Positions 34,832-45,729 of a DNA stretch of 64,000 nt are shown one piece after another (the stretch's first letter is position 1; the number at the start of each line of letters is the position of its first letter). The translations under genes were made by a program, and so were the position numbers. The stretch lies in the NCBI RefSeq assembly GCF_002086275.1, contig NZ_MVHT01000015.1, forward strand, positions 1 to 64,000. Direction: 5' to 3'. The notes beneath the pieces were generated by a model. The model worked only from the letters and a program-made list of their open reading frames with translations, did no database searches and was not told the origin of the DNA. The stretch comes from Mycobacterium intermedium. GTDB lineage: Bacteria; Actinomycetota; Actinomycetes; Mycobacteriales; Mycobacteriaceae.

Positions 34832-35367
34832 TGCGTCCCTTCACCTCACGATGGGTACCAATCCAGGGGCTAGCTTCCCCCCGCTAGCTCGGGGACTTTC
34901 GGTGCTGAGCGCCGATGACACCTGCGTCGCGACGCCGACACTGCAGTCGAAGAACAACCGTAGATCTTCTAGCCCGAACTTGAAAGCTACCGGTTACGGG
35001 TGACACGCAGGTCAACTGGTCCGGCGAAAGGCGCCTGTTGAGCGGGTGTCCCCAGCGTTGTTCTTCAACGAAGAAACAACGGAGAGATCTCAATATCAGT
35101 ATTAAGGGGTGTGGATCCTGGGGATACGTGCGTCTTGCCGCTGCTAGGCGGCGGGGCGGGGCTGTGGATTGCGGCGTGGAAAGTTGTGTGGTTCAGCTGG
35201 ACGGGCTGGGGAAGACGGGCGGCTGTGGACGATCGGCCGAGTTCTTCACTCCAGTATTGAGTGGTTGTCCACAGGGCTGCACACAACGCGATGCTGTGAT
35301 TGATGTGACTGGCGGGGGAGAAGTTTTTTGAAAAAAATTACCGTCAGGACGCGCGGATGTGGTGGAT
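34832..35367. other. oriC: Replication origin oriC (dnaA-dnaN intergenic region)
   Basis: The 536-bp non-coding dnaA-dnaN spacer is where mycobacterial oriC lies. It holds a perfect mycobacterial DnaA box TTGTCCACA at 35265-35273 and a one-mismatch box on the other strand at 35224-35232 (TGTGGACGA). Weaker boxes lie at 35163-35171 and 35110-35118. An AT-rich tract (GTTTTTTGAAAAAAATTA, about 35323-35340) next to the dnaA stop is a candidate unwinding element. A 26-bp bulged hairpin lies at 35056-35081. Confidence 0.9.
35056..35081. repeat. Bulged inverted repeat in oriC / dnaN leader
   Basis: CGTTGTTCTTC and GAAGAAACAACG flank AAC, giving an 11-bp stem with a single bulged base. It lies about 225 bp upstream of dnaN, within oriC. 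It may act as a dnaA terminator, as an RNA structure in the dnaN leader, or as a protein site. Confidence 0.5.
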
Positions 35368-36852
35368 TCAGCGCTTGGCGCGTTGCCGGATGCGGGTTGT
35401 GAGCTCTTTGACGTGATCGAAGACCTCACGGCGCTCGGCCATTTCGGACAGGATCTTGCGCTGGGCGTACATCACGGTGGTGTGGTCGCGACCGAACGCC
35501 TGGCCGATCTTGGGCAACGACAGATCGGTGAGTTCTCGACACAGGTACATCGCGATCTGGCGCGACTGCGCCAAGGCGCGGGTCTTACCCGGCCCGCGTA
35601 ATTCCTCGACCGTGGTGTCGAAGTACTCGGCGGTCGCGGCCATGATGGCCGCCGCGCTGATCTGCATCGTGCTGGCGTCGGCGATCAGGTCGCGCAACAC
35701 GATCTCGGCGAGGGCCTTGTCGATCGGGGTCTTGTTCAGCGAGGCGAACGCGGTGACCCGGATGAGCGCTCCCTCGAGCTCACGGATGTTGCGTTCGATG
35801 CTGCTGGCGATGAGTTCCAGCACGTCGTCGGGAACAGCGAGCCGCTCCATTTGTGCTTTCTTGCGCAGGATCGCGATCCGGGTTTCCAACTCGGGCGGCT
35901 GAACGTCGGTGATCAGCCCCCACTCGAACCGCGTCCGGAGCCGGTCTTCCAGCGTGGCCAGTTGTTTGGGAGGCCGGTCGGAGGAGATGACGATCTGCTT
36001 GTTCGCGTTGTGCAGCGTGTTGAAGGTGTGGAAGAACTCCTCTTGGATGCCTTCTTTGCCTTCGATGAACTGGATGTCGTCGACGAGCAGCACGTCGACG
36101 TCGCGGTAGCTGCGCTTGAAGGCCACCTTGCGGTCGTCGCGCAGCGAGTTGATGAAGTCGTTGGTGAACTCTTCGGTGGAGACGTACTTGACCCGCATGC
36201 CGGGGAACAGGCGCTGAGCGTAGTTGCCGGCGGCGTGCAACAGGTGGGTCTTGCCCAATCCTGACTCGCCCCAGATGAACAGCGGGTTGTAAGCCCGTGC
36301 CGGTGCTTCGGCGATCGCCAAGGTGGCGGCGTGGGCGAAGCGGTTGGAGGCCCCGATCACGAACGTGTCGAAGGTGTAGCGGCGGTTGAGGCTGGTGCCG
36401 CTGGCGGTAGTGGTGTCGTTGCTGCGGGGGCGCTCCGTGAAGTACGTCGGCCAGTTCTGCTGGGTGGTGTCCAGGGTCTCGCCGCGCTCGGGGGTCTCAG
36501 GGATTTCGTTGCCGACTTCGGTGTCCGGTTCCGGCCCGGTCGATTTGTCGTCGTCGGTTGGCGGCGGCGCGATGCGGACCCCGAGTTGGATTTGCTGTCC
36601 CAGCCGGCGACTGAGTGCATCGGTGATTGGTGTTCGCAGGTGGCGTTCGATCTCGTTCTGGACGAAGCTGCTCGGCACCGACAGCAGGGCAAAGCCCTCG
36701 ACGATGGTGAGTGGTTGGACGAGGTTCAACCATGCTCTTTGTTGGGGAGTCAGCGGGTTGGTCAGTGTCGTCCCATTGGTCGAGTCCCCGTTGAGCTCGG
36801 AGACGACCGCGTTCCACACAGTGGCGAATCCAGAACCAGGGTCATCGGTCAA
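35368..36852 (-). CDS. dnaA: Chromosomal replication initiator DnaA
   Basis: An AAA+ initiator, 494 residues from the chosen TTG at 36852 ([13 protein letters not shown]). That start matches the known mycobacterial DnaA N-terminus and is preceded by GGGAGA. The frame remains open to 36894. Domain I is about 1-90, a variable acidic linker about 95-150, Walker A GESGLGKT is at 195-202, Walker B is VLLVDDIQF, and the C-terminal DNA-binding signature is [14 protein letters not shown]. DnaA boxes lie in its promoter region and downstream in oriC, consistent with autoregulation. Confidence 0.96.
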   Translation of the reverse strand: MTDDPGSGFATVWNAVVSELNGDSTNGTTLTNPLTPQQRAWLNLVQPLTIVEGFALLSVPSSFVQNEIERHLRTPITDALSRRLGQQIQLGVRIAPPPTDDDKSTGPEPDTEVGNEIPETPERGETLDTTQQNWPTYFTERPRSNDTTTASGTSLNRRYTFDTFVIGASNRFAHAATLAIAEAPARAYNPLFIWGESGLGKTHLLHAAGNYAQRLFPGMRVKYVSTEEFTNDFINSLRDDRKVAFKRSYRDVDVLLVDDIQFIEGKEGIQEEFFHTFNTLHNANKQIVISSDRPPKQLATLEDRLRTRFEWGLITDVQPPELETRIAILRKKAQMERLAVPDDVLELIASSIERNIRELEGALIRVTAFASLNKTPIDKALAEIVLRDLIADASTMQISAAAIMAATAEYFDTTVEELRGPGKTRALAQSRQIAMYLCRELTDLSLPKIGQAFGRDHTTVMYAQRKILSEMAERREVFDHVKELTTRIRQRAKR

Positions 36853-36929
36853 CGACGCATCTCCCTGGTTCTCGCTTAACTCCCGGCTGGCCAACGACGC
36901 TAATCGAGGTGCCGTTGACTACGAAGCAA

Positions 36930-36961
36930 CTGTCCACAGTGTTATCCACAGATGTGGAAAG
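36930..36961. promoter_or_regulatory. DnaA-box cluster in the dnaA promoter region
   Basis: Three boxes lie within 32 bp, 78-109 bp upstream of the dnaA start. They are CTGTCCACA (36930-36938), the consensus TTATCCACA (36942-36950), and TGTGGAAAG on the opposite strand (36953-36961). This fits DnaA autoregulation and could also contribute to origin function. Confidence 0.75.
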
Positions 36962-37082
36962 GGACAGAAATAGCGCGCCGCACCTTAACCGGCAACGGCT
37001 CGCGATCTCCGGGCTGGACGACAACCGTTCGGTTGCCAGGGCAGCTAGTCGATCTGCCATCCTCGCTTCGTTGTCAACCGGT

Positions 37083-37140
37083 GTTTCAAGTCCAAGAGGC
37101 TTGAAACCGCACCGACCGAAGCTAACAGTTTTCGGTGCGG
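37083..37140. repeat. Two adjacent inverted repeats between dnaA and rpmH
   Basis: GTTTCAAG with CTTGAAAC (37083-37090 and 37100-37107, 9-nt spacer) is followed immediately by CCGCACCGA with TCGGTGCGG (37107-37115 and 37132-37140, 16-nt spacer). An alternative inner pairing ACCGAA/TTCGGT competes with the second. They could be leader RNA hairpins, a terminator, or operator dyads. Confidence 0.55.
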
Positions 37141-37257
37141 CTGCCAACCGTTGTTTTTCGTTCGAGGCGAGTTCTTCGCGTCCGGGACTGCCGGTGAGAA
37201 TCATTGCGTTATTGATTGAGCTGGATGTGATTTGGGCCGGACCAGCGTTGACCAGGT

Positions 37258-37286
37258 TTGACCTGCCGAAGGCGGGTCAGTACCCT
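37258..37286 (+). promoter_or_regulatory. Candidate promoter of the rpmH operon
   Basis: TTGACC (37258-37263), a 17-bp spacer and TACCCT (37281-37286) fit the mycobacterial sigma-A pattern TTGACN/TANNNT. It lies about 145 bp upstream of the rpmH start. A second TTGACC occurs 10 bp earlier. No start site is shown by the sequence itself. Confidence 0.4.
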
Positions 37287-37429
37287 CAAACAGTCGCCCG
37301 AAAGTCGGCGATACGGCTGCGACCCAGAGCTCGCCTCTGGGGACCGCGCCGGCCAGCAGCGAGACACCTCTGACCGACGAGCCAATCCGGCGGCCGGATG
37401 GTGATGCCAGAGACACCAAGGAGTATCCC

Positions 37430-37573
37430 GTGGCCAAGGGCAAGCGGACCTTCCAGCCGAACAACCGGCGCCGAGCCCGCGTTCACGGATTCCGGCTGCG
37501 GATGCGTACTCGTGCTGGGCGGGCCATCGTGTCCAGCCGGCGCCGCAAGGGCCGCCGCGCCTTGACTGCCTGA
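37430..37573 (+). CDS. rpmH: 50S ribosomal protein L34
   Basis: The 47-residue, very basic ribosomal protein begins [16 protein letters not shown] and carries the L34 signature [17 protein letters not shown]. The start is GTG with CAAGGAG about 8 nt upstream. Length is normal for actinobacterial L34. It heads the operon with rnpA, yidD, yidC and jag, the conserved order near oriC. Confidence 0.97.
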   Translation: MAKGKRTFQPNNRRRARVHGFRLRMRTRAGRAIVSSRRRKGRRALTA

Positions 37574-37596
37574 TTGCACCGTCGGGTTTCTTAGCG

Positions 37597-37959
37597 GTGT
37601 TATCCGCGCGCAACCGCATGAGGCGGTCGACTGAGTTCGACGCGACGGTGAAATACGGCATACGTGCCGTTCAGCCCAACATCGTCGTGCATGTGCGCCG
37701 AGCTGGTGACGACGAACCGGGGGAGGCCCCGCACGTTGGCCTGATCATTCCCAAGCGGGTTGGTACCGCGGTCGAGCGGCATCGGGTGGCACGTCGTCTG
37801 CGGCACGTTGCCCGGGACATGGTGGATGATCTGGATCCGCGTGATCGGGTGGTGATCCGCGCGTTGCCGAGCAGCCGGCAGGTCTCGTCGGCGAGGTTTG
37901 AGCAACAGTTGCGCAGGGGCTTGAGACGGGCCTGCGAGTTGGCGGGTACCGACCGGTGA
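37597..37959 (+). CDS. rnpA: Ribonuclease P protein component
   Basis: The protein subunit assisting RNase P RNA in tRNA 5' maturation. The 120-residue protein starts GTG ([21 protein letters not shown]). It has the basic RNR-like signature ([20 protein letters not shown], where the family usually has AVxRNxxKRxxRE). Its stop overlaps the yidD GTG. Confidence 0.93.
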   Translation: MLSARNRMRRSTEFDATVKYGIRAVQPNIVVHVRRAGDDEPGEAPHVGLIIPKRVGTAVERHRVARRLRHVARDMVDDLDPRDRVVIRALPSSRQVSSARFEQQLRRGLRRACELAGTDR

Positions 37960-38300
37960 CATTGTTGACGGGCAGGTTGACGGGCAGCCCAAGGCGTGCG
38001 GTCCGGTCCGCCGGTGCCGTAGTAGTGCGCGGGCTGATTTTCCTGATCCAGCTCTATCGCCATATGGTGTCGCCATTACGACCGGCGTCGTGTCGCTTTG
38101 TGCCTACCTGCAGTCAGTACGCGGTCGACGCGCTCACGGAGTACGGACTATTTCGCGGCGGGTGGTTGGCCGCGGTCCGGCTGGCCAAGTGCGGGCCTTG
38201 GCACCGGGGAGGATGGGACCCGATACCGGAGCGACACGAGTTAGCAGATGCCAGCTGGGCTGACCCAGCGGCGCGAGGGGAGAACGAGTCTTTTGTTTGA
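37956..38300 (+). CDS. yidD: Membrane protein insertion efficiency factor YidD
   Basis: The 114-residue protein contains the conserved YidD core: [27 protein letters not shown], then a basic-Gly segment and [13 protein letters not shown]. The conserved cysteines of the family are present. It is thought to aid YidC-dependent insertion. GTG start coupled to rnpA; its 3' end overlaps the yidC start by 8 nt. Confidence 0.94.
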   Translation: MTLLTGRLTGSPRRAVRSAGAVVVRGLIFLIQLYRHMVSPLRPASCRFVPTCSQYAVDALTEYGLFRGGWLAAVRLAKCGPWHRGGWDPIPERHELADASWADPAARGENESFV

Positions 38301-39402
38301 TTTCTTCAGCTTGGACTTCATCTACTACCCGGTGTCGTGGATCATGTGGGTTTGGTACAAGCTGTTCAGCTTTGTGCTGGGGCCGGCCAACTTCTTCGCC
38401 TGGGCCTTGTCGGTGATGTTCCTGGTGTTCACCTTGCGGGCGCTGCTGTACAAGCCCTTCGTGCGCCAGATCCGCACCACCCGCCAGATGCAGGAACTGC
38501 AACCCCAGATCAAGGCGCTGCAGAAGAAGTACGGCAAGGACCGTCAGCGCATGGCGCTCGAGATGCAGAAGCTGCAGCGCGAACACGGATTCAATCCGAT
38601 CCTGGGATGCCTGCCGATGCTTGCTCAGATCCCGGTGTTCCTGGGCCTGTATCACGTGTTGCGGTCGTTCAACCGGACGACCGGCGGGATCGGTCTGCAG
38701 CAACTGACCGTCGAACAGAACGCGAGCCTGGGCAACTACGTGTTCACGGCGACCGACGTCCAAAACTTCTTGAAAGCCAACTTGTTCGGCGCTCCGATCG
38801 GGGCGTCCATGACCCAGAGCGGCGGGTTGGACGCGTTCGAGCACTACAACCAGATGGCGGTCATCGCTGTCGGCGTTCCGGTGATGATCCTGGCCGGTGT
38901 CGCGACGTACTTCAACAGCCGGGCATCGGTGGCCCGGCAGAGCCCGGAGGCCGCGGCCAACCCGCAGACGGCGTTGATGAACAAGATGGCGTTGTACGTC
39001 TTCCCCCTCGGCGTGATCGTCGGCGGACCCTTCCTGCCGCTGGCCATCATCCTGTACTGGTTCGCCAACAACATCTGGACGTTCGGTCAGCAGCACTATG
39101 TGTTCGGCATGATCGAAAAGGAAGAAGAAGCCAAGAAGCAGCAGGCTTTGGAACGCCGCGCTGCGAACGCACCGGCGCCGGGGGCGAAGCCCAAGCGGAA
39201 TGTCAAAGCGGCACGGTCGAGCGAAACCGACGAGTCAGCGAGCGAGGCAGACGGCGACACGGCCACCCCCTCGGAGCCGGATGCTGATGAGCGGCCGACA
39301 GAAGTTCGGTCGAAGACGAGAGCGGAACGGCCGACGGGCACTGGCCCGACCAACCGAACCCCCCGACCCGGGGCGCGGCCCAGCAAGAAGCGCAAACGCT
39401 GA
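38293..39402 (+). CDS. yidC: Membrane protein insertase YidC
   Basis: An Oxa1/YidC-type insertase of about 369 residues, with five to six membrane helices and a long basic, Ala/Pro-rich C-terminal tail (PSKKRKR end). The mycobacterial N-terminus [17 protein letters not shown] has no ATG here. The frame has TTG at 38293 with GGGGAG 10 nt upstream, which I chose. The frame is open to 38248. It inserts proteins alone or with SecYEG. Confidence 0.92.
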   Translation: MFDFFSLDFIYYPVSWIMWVWYKLFSFVLGPANFFAWALSVMFLVFTLRALLYKPFVRQIRTTRQMQELQPQIKALQKKYGKDRQRMALEMQKLQREHGFNPILGCLPMLAQIPVFLGLYHVLRSFNRTTGGIGLQQLTVEQNASLGNYVFTATDVQNFLKANLFGAPIGASMTQSGGLDAFEHYNQMAVIAVGVPVMILAGVATYFNSRASVARQSPEAAANPQTALMNKMALYVFPLGVIVGGPFLPLAIILYWFANNIWTFGQQHYVFGMIEKEEEAKKQQALERRAANAPAPGAKPKRNVKAARSSETDESASEADGDTATPSEPDADERPTEVRSKTRAERPTGTGPTNRTPRPGARPSKKRKR

Positions 39403-39512
39403 CACCGCGGCGGCGACGTACCGGGGCGAGCCCCGAGCGTGGGCCACCGCCAACAGAACGCTTGAGAACAGCATCGCGACAACGCGAATACCTGTGGAGA
39501 GGGAGAGAGACC

Positions 39513-40079
39513 ATGACGGAAGCCGACACCACCGAACTTGCTGACGAAGCGGCAACCACACCCGACCGGGAGGACACCGCGGCTGCGCCTGACAGCGCGG
39601 TCGAGGATTCCGATCTCGAAGAGCGGTTGGTGGCCGAGGGTGAGATCGCCGGCGACTATCTCGAAGAGCTGTTGGACCTGCTGGACTTCGACGGCGACAT
39701 CGACCTCGACGTCGAGGGCAACCGTGCGGTCGTGAGCATCGATGGCAGCAACGACCTGAATAAGTTGGTGGGTCGCGGTGGTGAGGTGTTGGACGCGTTG
39801 CAAGAACTCACCCGGCTGGCCGTGCACCAGAAGACCGGTGTGCGTAGCCGGCTGATGCTGGACATCGCGAGTTGGCGGCGCCGGCGGCGTGAGGAGCTGG
39901 CCGCCCTAGGCGACAAGGTTGCCCGACGGGTGGCACAGACCGGCAAGCGCGAAGAGCTGTCACCGATGACGCCGTTCGAGCGCAAGATCGTTCACGACGC
40001 GGTTGCGGCGGTGCCCGGGGTGCATAGCGAGAGCGAGGGTGTGGAGCCGTCGCGTCGCGTGGTTATCTTGCGCGACTAA
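39513..40079 (+). CDS. jag: Jag/KhpB-type RNA-binding protein (KH-R3H)
   Basis: The 188-residue protein has an acidic N-terminus, a KH-like domain with GRGGEVLDALQELTRLAVHQK, and a C-terminal R3H domain (LSPMTPFERKIVHDAVAAVPGVHSESEGVEPSRRVVI). The Jag/EloR family links RNA binding to cell elongation. ATG 39513 has GGAGAGGGAGAGAG upstream. It stands between yidC and rsmG, as usual. Confidence 0.92.
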   Translation: MTEADTTELADEAATTPDREDTAAAPDSAVEDSDLEERLVAEGEIAGDYLEELLDLLDFDGDIDLDVEGNRAVVSIDGSNDLNKLVGRGGEVLDALQELTRLAVHQKTGVRSRLMLDIASWRRRRREELAALGDKVARRVAQTGKREELSPMTPFERKIVHDAVAAVPGVHSESEGVEPSRRVVILRD

Positions 40080-40137
40080 CCCGTGCGGTAATCGGAATCG
40101 ATCCGTGACGACGAGCAGCAGACTTACATACGTGTAG

Positions 40138-41842
<1,705 letters not shown>

Positions 41843-41846
<4 letters not shown>

Positions 41847-42838
41847 GCATGAGCCAGATGTCACGTCGCAAAGGCGGTTTGGGCCGCGGCCTGGCTTCGT
41901 TGATTCCTACCGCGCCGGCGGAGGGTGAGGAAGGCCCCGCCGCGTTCGGCCCCCGGATGGGGTCCGCGGCCGCTGACGTCGTCATCGGCGGACCGCTGCC
42001 GAGTGCCGACTCGATCGGTGCGGTGTATCGCGAGATTTCCCCTTCCGACATCGAACCCAACCCACGTCAGCCGAGGCAGGTGTTCGACGAGGAGGCGTTG
42101 GCGGAACTCGTGCACTCGATCCGAGAGTTCGGCCTCTTGCAGCCGATCGTCGTGCGGGCGGTGCCGGGCTCGGCGAGCGGAGCGCGCTACCAAATAGTGA
42201 TGGGGGAGCGGCGGTGGCGTGCCGCGCAGGAAGCCGGGCTGGCCACCATTCCCGCGATCGTGCGCGAGACGGGTGACGACAACCTGCTCCGGGACGCTCT
42301 CCTCGAGAACATCCACCGGGTACAGCTGAACCCCTTGGAAGAGGCGGCGGCATACCAACAGCTGCTCGACGAGTTCGGGGTCACCCACGACGAACTGGCT
42401 TCGCGCATCGGCCGGTCACGTCCGCTGATCACCAACATGATCCGGCTGCTCAAGTTGCCCATTCCGGTCCAGCGCAGGGTGGCCGCCGGCGTGTTGTCGG
42501 CCGGTCATGCCCGCGCCCTGCTGTCGCTGGAGGCGGGTCCGGAAGCGCAAGAAGAGTTGGCCAGCAGGATCGTCGCGGAGGGCCTCTCGGTGCGAGCCAC
42601 CGAGGAAGCGGTGACGATTGCCAATCACGAATCCAAGAATTCGAGCACCCCGTCGGCGCCGCGGCGCAAGCCGATCCACATGCCCGGGCTCCAAGACGTT
42701 GCTGAAAAGCTGTCCAACGCCTTCGACACCCGCGTGTCCGTGAGCCTCGGCAAACGCAAGGGCAAGATCGTGGTGGAGTTCGGGTCGGTCGACGATCTGC
42801 AGCGGATCGTCGAATTGATGACCTCTGACCGGTCCTGA
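41843..42838 (+). CDS. parB: Chromosome partitioning protein ParB
   Basis: A CTP-dependent parS-binding clamp, 331 residues. The N-terminal region includes the ParA-contact basic segment ([17 protein letters not shown]). The CTPase/ParB domain has [10 protein letters not shown] and [12 protein letters not shown], then a helix-turn-helix ([18 protein letters not shown]) and a C-terminal dimer domain. It is coupled to parA by an ATGA overlap. An ATG at 41849 is an alternative start. Confidence 0.96.
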
Positions 42839-43189
42839 GCGGTCCCGAATAGCTCTGCACGGGCACGATCAGACATACGCTGTGATTACGTCACTGTGAC
42901 AGTGCGGCCACGTGCGGCGCGGAATCACTCGGTTCCGACAGCGCAACCTTACGGAGAACTGCTGTGCGTCAAGCTAATTCGAGATGCATCCCGATCCCGG
43001 GGCGGACTTCGGCCGGCTGGGCGGCACAGTGATGTACCCAACGCCGGGGGCGACGGTCCAATACTGGCCCGATCGCAAAGAATTCTCCTATCCTAGAGGG
43101 GTTGCCGGTGCATATCAGGACGGGCAGAGCGAGGCCAACGCAATAGCCTCGCAATGGGGGTGCGGGAGCGCACGGAGGCCAGGAGACTA
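42839..43189. other. parB downstream intergenic region with a small dyad
   Basis: 351 bp without a supported gene. CACTGTGACAGTG (42892-42904) is an odd-centred palindrome immediately preceded by TGTGATTACG, giving a CRP-like TGTGA...TCAC arrangement with a 5-bp spacer. A 68-codon frame from 42984 runs into the next gene but has no recognisable features. Confidence 0.5.
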
Positions 43190-43939
43190 GTGTCGGCTCG
43201 GATCACAGCGCTGCGGCTCGAAGCTTTCGAGCAGCTTCCCAAGCACGCACGGCGCTGCGTTTTCTGGGAAGTCGATCCCGGGGTGCTCGGTAGCGATGAC
43301 CACTTGGCCGACCCCGAATTCGAAAAAGAAGCTTGGCTGTCGATGGTGATGCTCGAATGGGGCTCGTGTGGTCAGATCGCCACCGCCGTCCCCGATGAGC
43401 GCAGCCAGGCCGAACCGCCGGTGCTGGGGTATGTGCTCTACGCCCCGCCGCGGGCAGTGCCTCGCGCCCATCGGTTCCCGACCGGCCCGGTGTCGGCCGA
43501 TGCGGTTCTTCTGACATCGATGGGTACCGAGCGCGGGCAAGCCTCCGACGACCTGCCGGCGAACATGATCTCGCGGGTTATCGACGAGTTGGTCCGACGC
43601 GGTGTGCGGGCGCTGGAGGCGTTCGGCCGGACATCGGAGGCCACCGAGTTGCACCCCGCAACGGCGGAACCGGACGTTCGGCCGGTGCTGGAAGGCCTCA
43701 ACGATTGTTCGGTGGAACACTGCATCATCGATGCGGACTTCTTGATCGACATGGGATTCGTTGTGGTGGCACCACATCGGTACTTTCCGCGGCTCCGCCT
43801 GGAGCTCGAACAGCGGCTGGGTTGGAAGGCCGAGGTCGAGGCCGCGCTGGAACGCCTGCTCGAAAACGCCCAACTGCAGCAGCCGGTGGGCGCCGCCCCC
43901 ACGGCGGCAAATACCTTGCGGGCCTTCAGGAATCGCTGA
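43190..43939 (+). CDS. Conserved mycobacterial protein between parB and cwlM
   Basis: The roughly 249-residue cytosolic protein has unassigned function. GTG 43190 (MSARITALRLEAFEQLPKHARRC) is chosen because it matches the ortholog start and AGGAGA precedes it. The frame is open 12 codons further upstream. The fold could be GNAT-like (YVLYAPPRAVPRAHRFP, then SADAVLLTSM, an alpha/beta pattern), but no acetyl-CoA motif is clear. It is convergent with cwlM. Confidence 0.82.
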   Translation: MSARITALRLEAFEQLPKHARRCVFWEVDPGVLGSDDHLADPEFEKEAWLSMVMLEWGSCGQIATAVPDERSQAEPPVLGYVLYAPPRAVPRAHRFPTGPVSADAVLLTSMGTERGQASDDLPANMISRVIDELVRRGVRALEAFGRTSEATELHPATAEPDVRPVLEGLNDCSVEHCIIDADFLIDMGFVVVAPHRYFPRLRLELEQRLGWKAEVEAALERLLENAQLQQPVGAAPTAANTLRAFRNR

Positions 43940-43960
43940 ACAAGACCGCTGACAGTTGAA

Positions 43961-45181
43961 CTAGGAGCCGCTGAGCCGGCTCGCCCGCTCGACCGACAAC
44001 TCGTGCGCCAGCAATTCGGCGAAGGTGAAAGTTCCGGTAGGCCGGTCGTTCTTGCCCAGCAGGTAGAGCCGCTTGACGGCGGCGAGAATGCCTTCGGCAA
44101 TGGCGTCGCGGGTTTGGGTGGAGATCAGCTTGGCGCGGTCGTCCGGATTGGTGATGTAGCCGACGTCGACCTGCACGGTGGGCATCCTGGTCAGCCGCAG
44201 CAGATCCCATGTCCGGCCGTGTACGCGGCAATCGCGTAAGCCGGTGCGGGCCACCACTTCTCGCTGAATGAAGTCGGCCAGGTTGCGGCCGATGGTCGAC
44301 ACCGAACCATGCGAATTGCCGAAATGGAATGAAGCCACACCATTCGCCGCAGGGCTGGGCTGGCTTTCACAACGCAGGCTGATCATCAGGTCCGCGCCAA
44401 CGGCATTGGCGGTGGCGGCACGTTCGGTGTCCGACGGGCTGCGGTTGGTCGGCCGGGACAAGAACGTCTCCATGCCGATGGCAGTCATGCGTCCTTCGAG
44501 CCGACTTGCCAAATCCCACAAGATGTCTGCTTCGCTGATCGGCCCGGTAGGGGTCTGGATGATCAGCCCGTGGTCGGATCCGCCGCGGCCGGGATCGATG
44601 ATGATCCGCTTGCCGGACAGCTTCGGACCGGACCGGCGGACCAACTCCTCTTCGCGAATCGCGTGGGGCGAGCCGCCGCTGACCCTGGAACTAAGAAAGT
44701 ACAAGGAGCGCAACGTTTCTGGACCGCAAATGCCGTCGGCGGACAAGCCGTACTCACGCTGGTAGGACATCAGCGCGTTGTGGGTCTGCAACCCGAAATG
44801 CCCGTCTACCAAACCGGTGTAGAACCCGAGGTCCTGCAGGCGGGCCTGCAGCGTCGCCACATCGTCGCCGTAGAGCGGCGCGCCGAATTGGTGATACAGC
44901 GTGCGGGCACCCAGGCGGTAGGAGGCTTCCTTCAACGCGCGATAGGTGGCCTCGCCGACAATGCCGTCCACCAACAGTCCACGGTGCTGCTGGAAGGCGC
45001 GGACGGCGCGGTCGAGTTCCTCGTCGAATAAATCAAGTACGACGTGCCGGCCGGTGCTCAGATCCTCGTCGGGGCTGTCGAGCATGCCCAATGCGGCCAG
45101 CGCCGCCCGTATCTCGGTGACAGCGGCGCCGCGGTCGCCGCAGCGCAGCACGTCGCCGTCTTCGCGGCGCGGACTCGGCAT
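43961..45181 (-). CDS. cwlM: CwlM, amidase-like activator of MurA
   Basis: 406 residues, the same length as the M. tuberculosis protein. It has two N-terminal peptidoglycan-binding-type repeats (about 15-85 and 100-165) and a C-terminal amidase_3 fold. The zinc site is broken: IIIDPGRGG (R199) replaces DPGHGG, consistent with its known non-hydrolytic role. Phosphorylated by PknB, it stimulates MurA. The phospho-acceptor position T382 (RPTGT) is conserved. I chose ATG 45181 with GGAGGG upstream; the open frame continues into trxC and is not coding. Confidence 0.93.
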   Translation of the reverse strand: MPSPRREDGDVLRCGDRGAAVTEIRAALAALGMLDSPDEDLSTGRHVVLDLFDEELDRAVRAFQQHRGLLVDGIVGEATYRALKEASYRLGARTLYHQFGAPLYGDDVATLQARLQDLGFYTGLVDGHFGLQTHNALMSYQREYGLSADGICGPETLRSLYFLSSRVSGGSPHAIREEELVRRSGPKLSGKRIIIDPGRGGSDHGLIIQTPTGPISEADILWDLASRLEGRMTAIGMETFLSRPTNRSPSDTERAATANAVGADLMISLRCESQPSPAANGVASFHFGNSHGSVSTIGRNLADFIQREVVARTGLRDCRVHGRTWDLLRLTRMPTVQVDVGYITNPDDRAKLISTQTRDAIAEGILAAVKRLYLLGKNDRPTGTFTFAELLAHELSVERASRLSGS

Positions 45182-45375
45182 ACCAAGGGCCCTCCGGCAA
45201 CTCACACTCACTGCATTGACTGCGCTGACTGCACCGACCGGACAGACAAGGTCGACGACAGCCAACCGGTATTGTCGCAGATCCTCGGCGAATAACGGAA
45301 AACGCCAGGCTAGGCGCGAGCCTGATTCGCCTGATCGTGACCCTGGGAGTGACCCAGACCGCAGCTGGATTGCGG

Positions 45376-45729
45376 CTAGGCGAGGCCGGGAACGACATCG
45401 GAAAGCTCGCGCAGCAAGGCGGCTTTGCCCTTCGCGCCCACAATCCGCTTCACCGGCTCCCCACCCTTGAACAGGATCAGGGTCGGGATCGAGACGACCT
45501 GAAACATCTGCGCCGTCGTGGGGTTTTCGTCCACGTTGAGCTTGGCGACGGTCAGATTGTCGGCGCGCTCTGCGGCGATCTCCTCGAGAACAGGTGCCAC
45601 CATCTTGCAGGGCCCGCACCAGGTGGCCCAAAAGTCAACCAGCACAGGCTTACTGCTGGCGATCACATCGGTGGCGAAGGACGCGTCGGAAACCTCGACG
45701 GTGGCGGACTGCTCGGAATCGGTGGTCAT
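45376..45729 (-). CDS. trxC: Thioredoxin
   Basis: A 117-residue thioredoxin with redox motif WCGPC (37-41) and the cis-Pro motif SIPTL. It is reduced by the adjacent thioredoxin reductase, whose stop it overlaps by 4 bp. The operon order trxB-trxC-cwlM is that of M. tuberculosis. Confidence 0.97.
   Translation of the reverse strand: MTTDSEQSATVEVSDASFATDVIASSKPVLVDFWATWCGPCKMVAPVLEEIAAERADNLTVAKLNVDENPTTAQMFQVVSIPTLILFKGGEPVKRIVGAKGKAALLRELSDVVPGLA

Larger units (their letters stand above)
36853..37429. other. dnaA-rpmH divergent intergenic region
   Basis: 577 bp contain the promoters of dnaA (leftward) and of the rpmH operon (rightward). The part nearest dnaA has a cluster of DnaA boxes at 36930-36961. 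Two consecutive inverted repeats lie at 37083-37140. A TTGACC/TACCCT promoter-like pair lies at 37258-37286. No coding sequence is supported. Confidence 0.8.

Noticed and set aside
34869..34888. GCTAGC pair flanking TTCCCCCC upstream of dnaN
   Set aside because: The 6-bp self-complementary words give only a short stem. No function can be supported.
42984..43190. 68-codon frame upstream of the 43190 gene
   Set aside because: No ribosome-binding site or recognisable sequence, and it overlaps the start of a supported gene.
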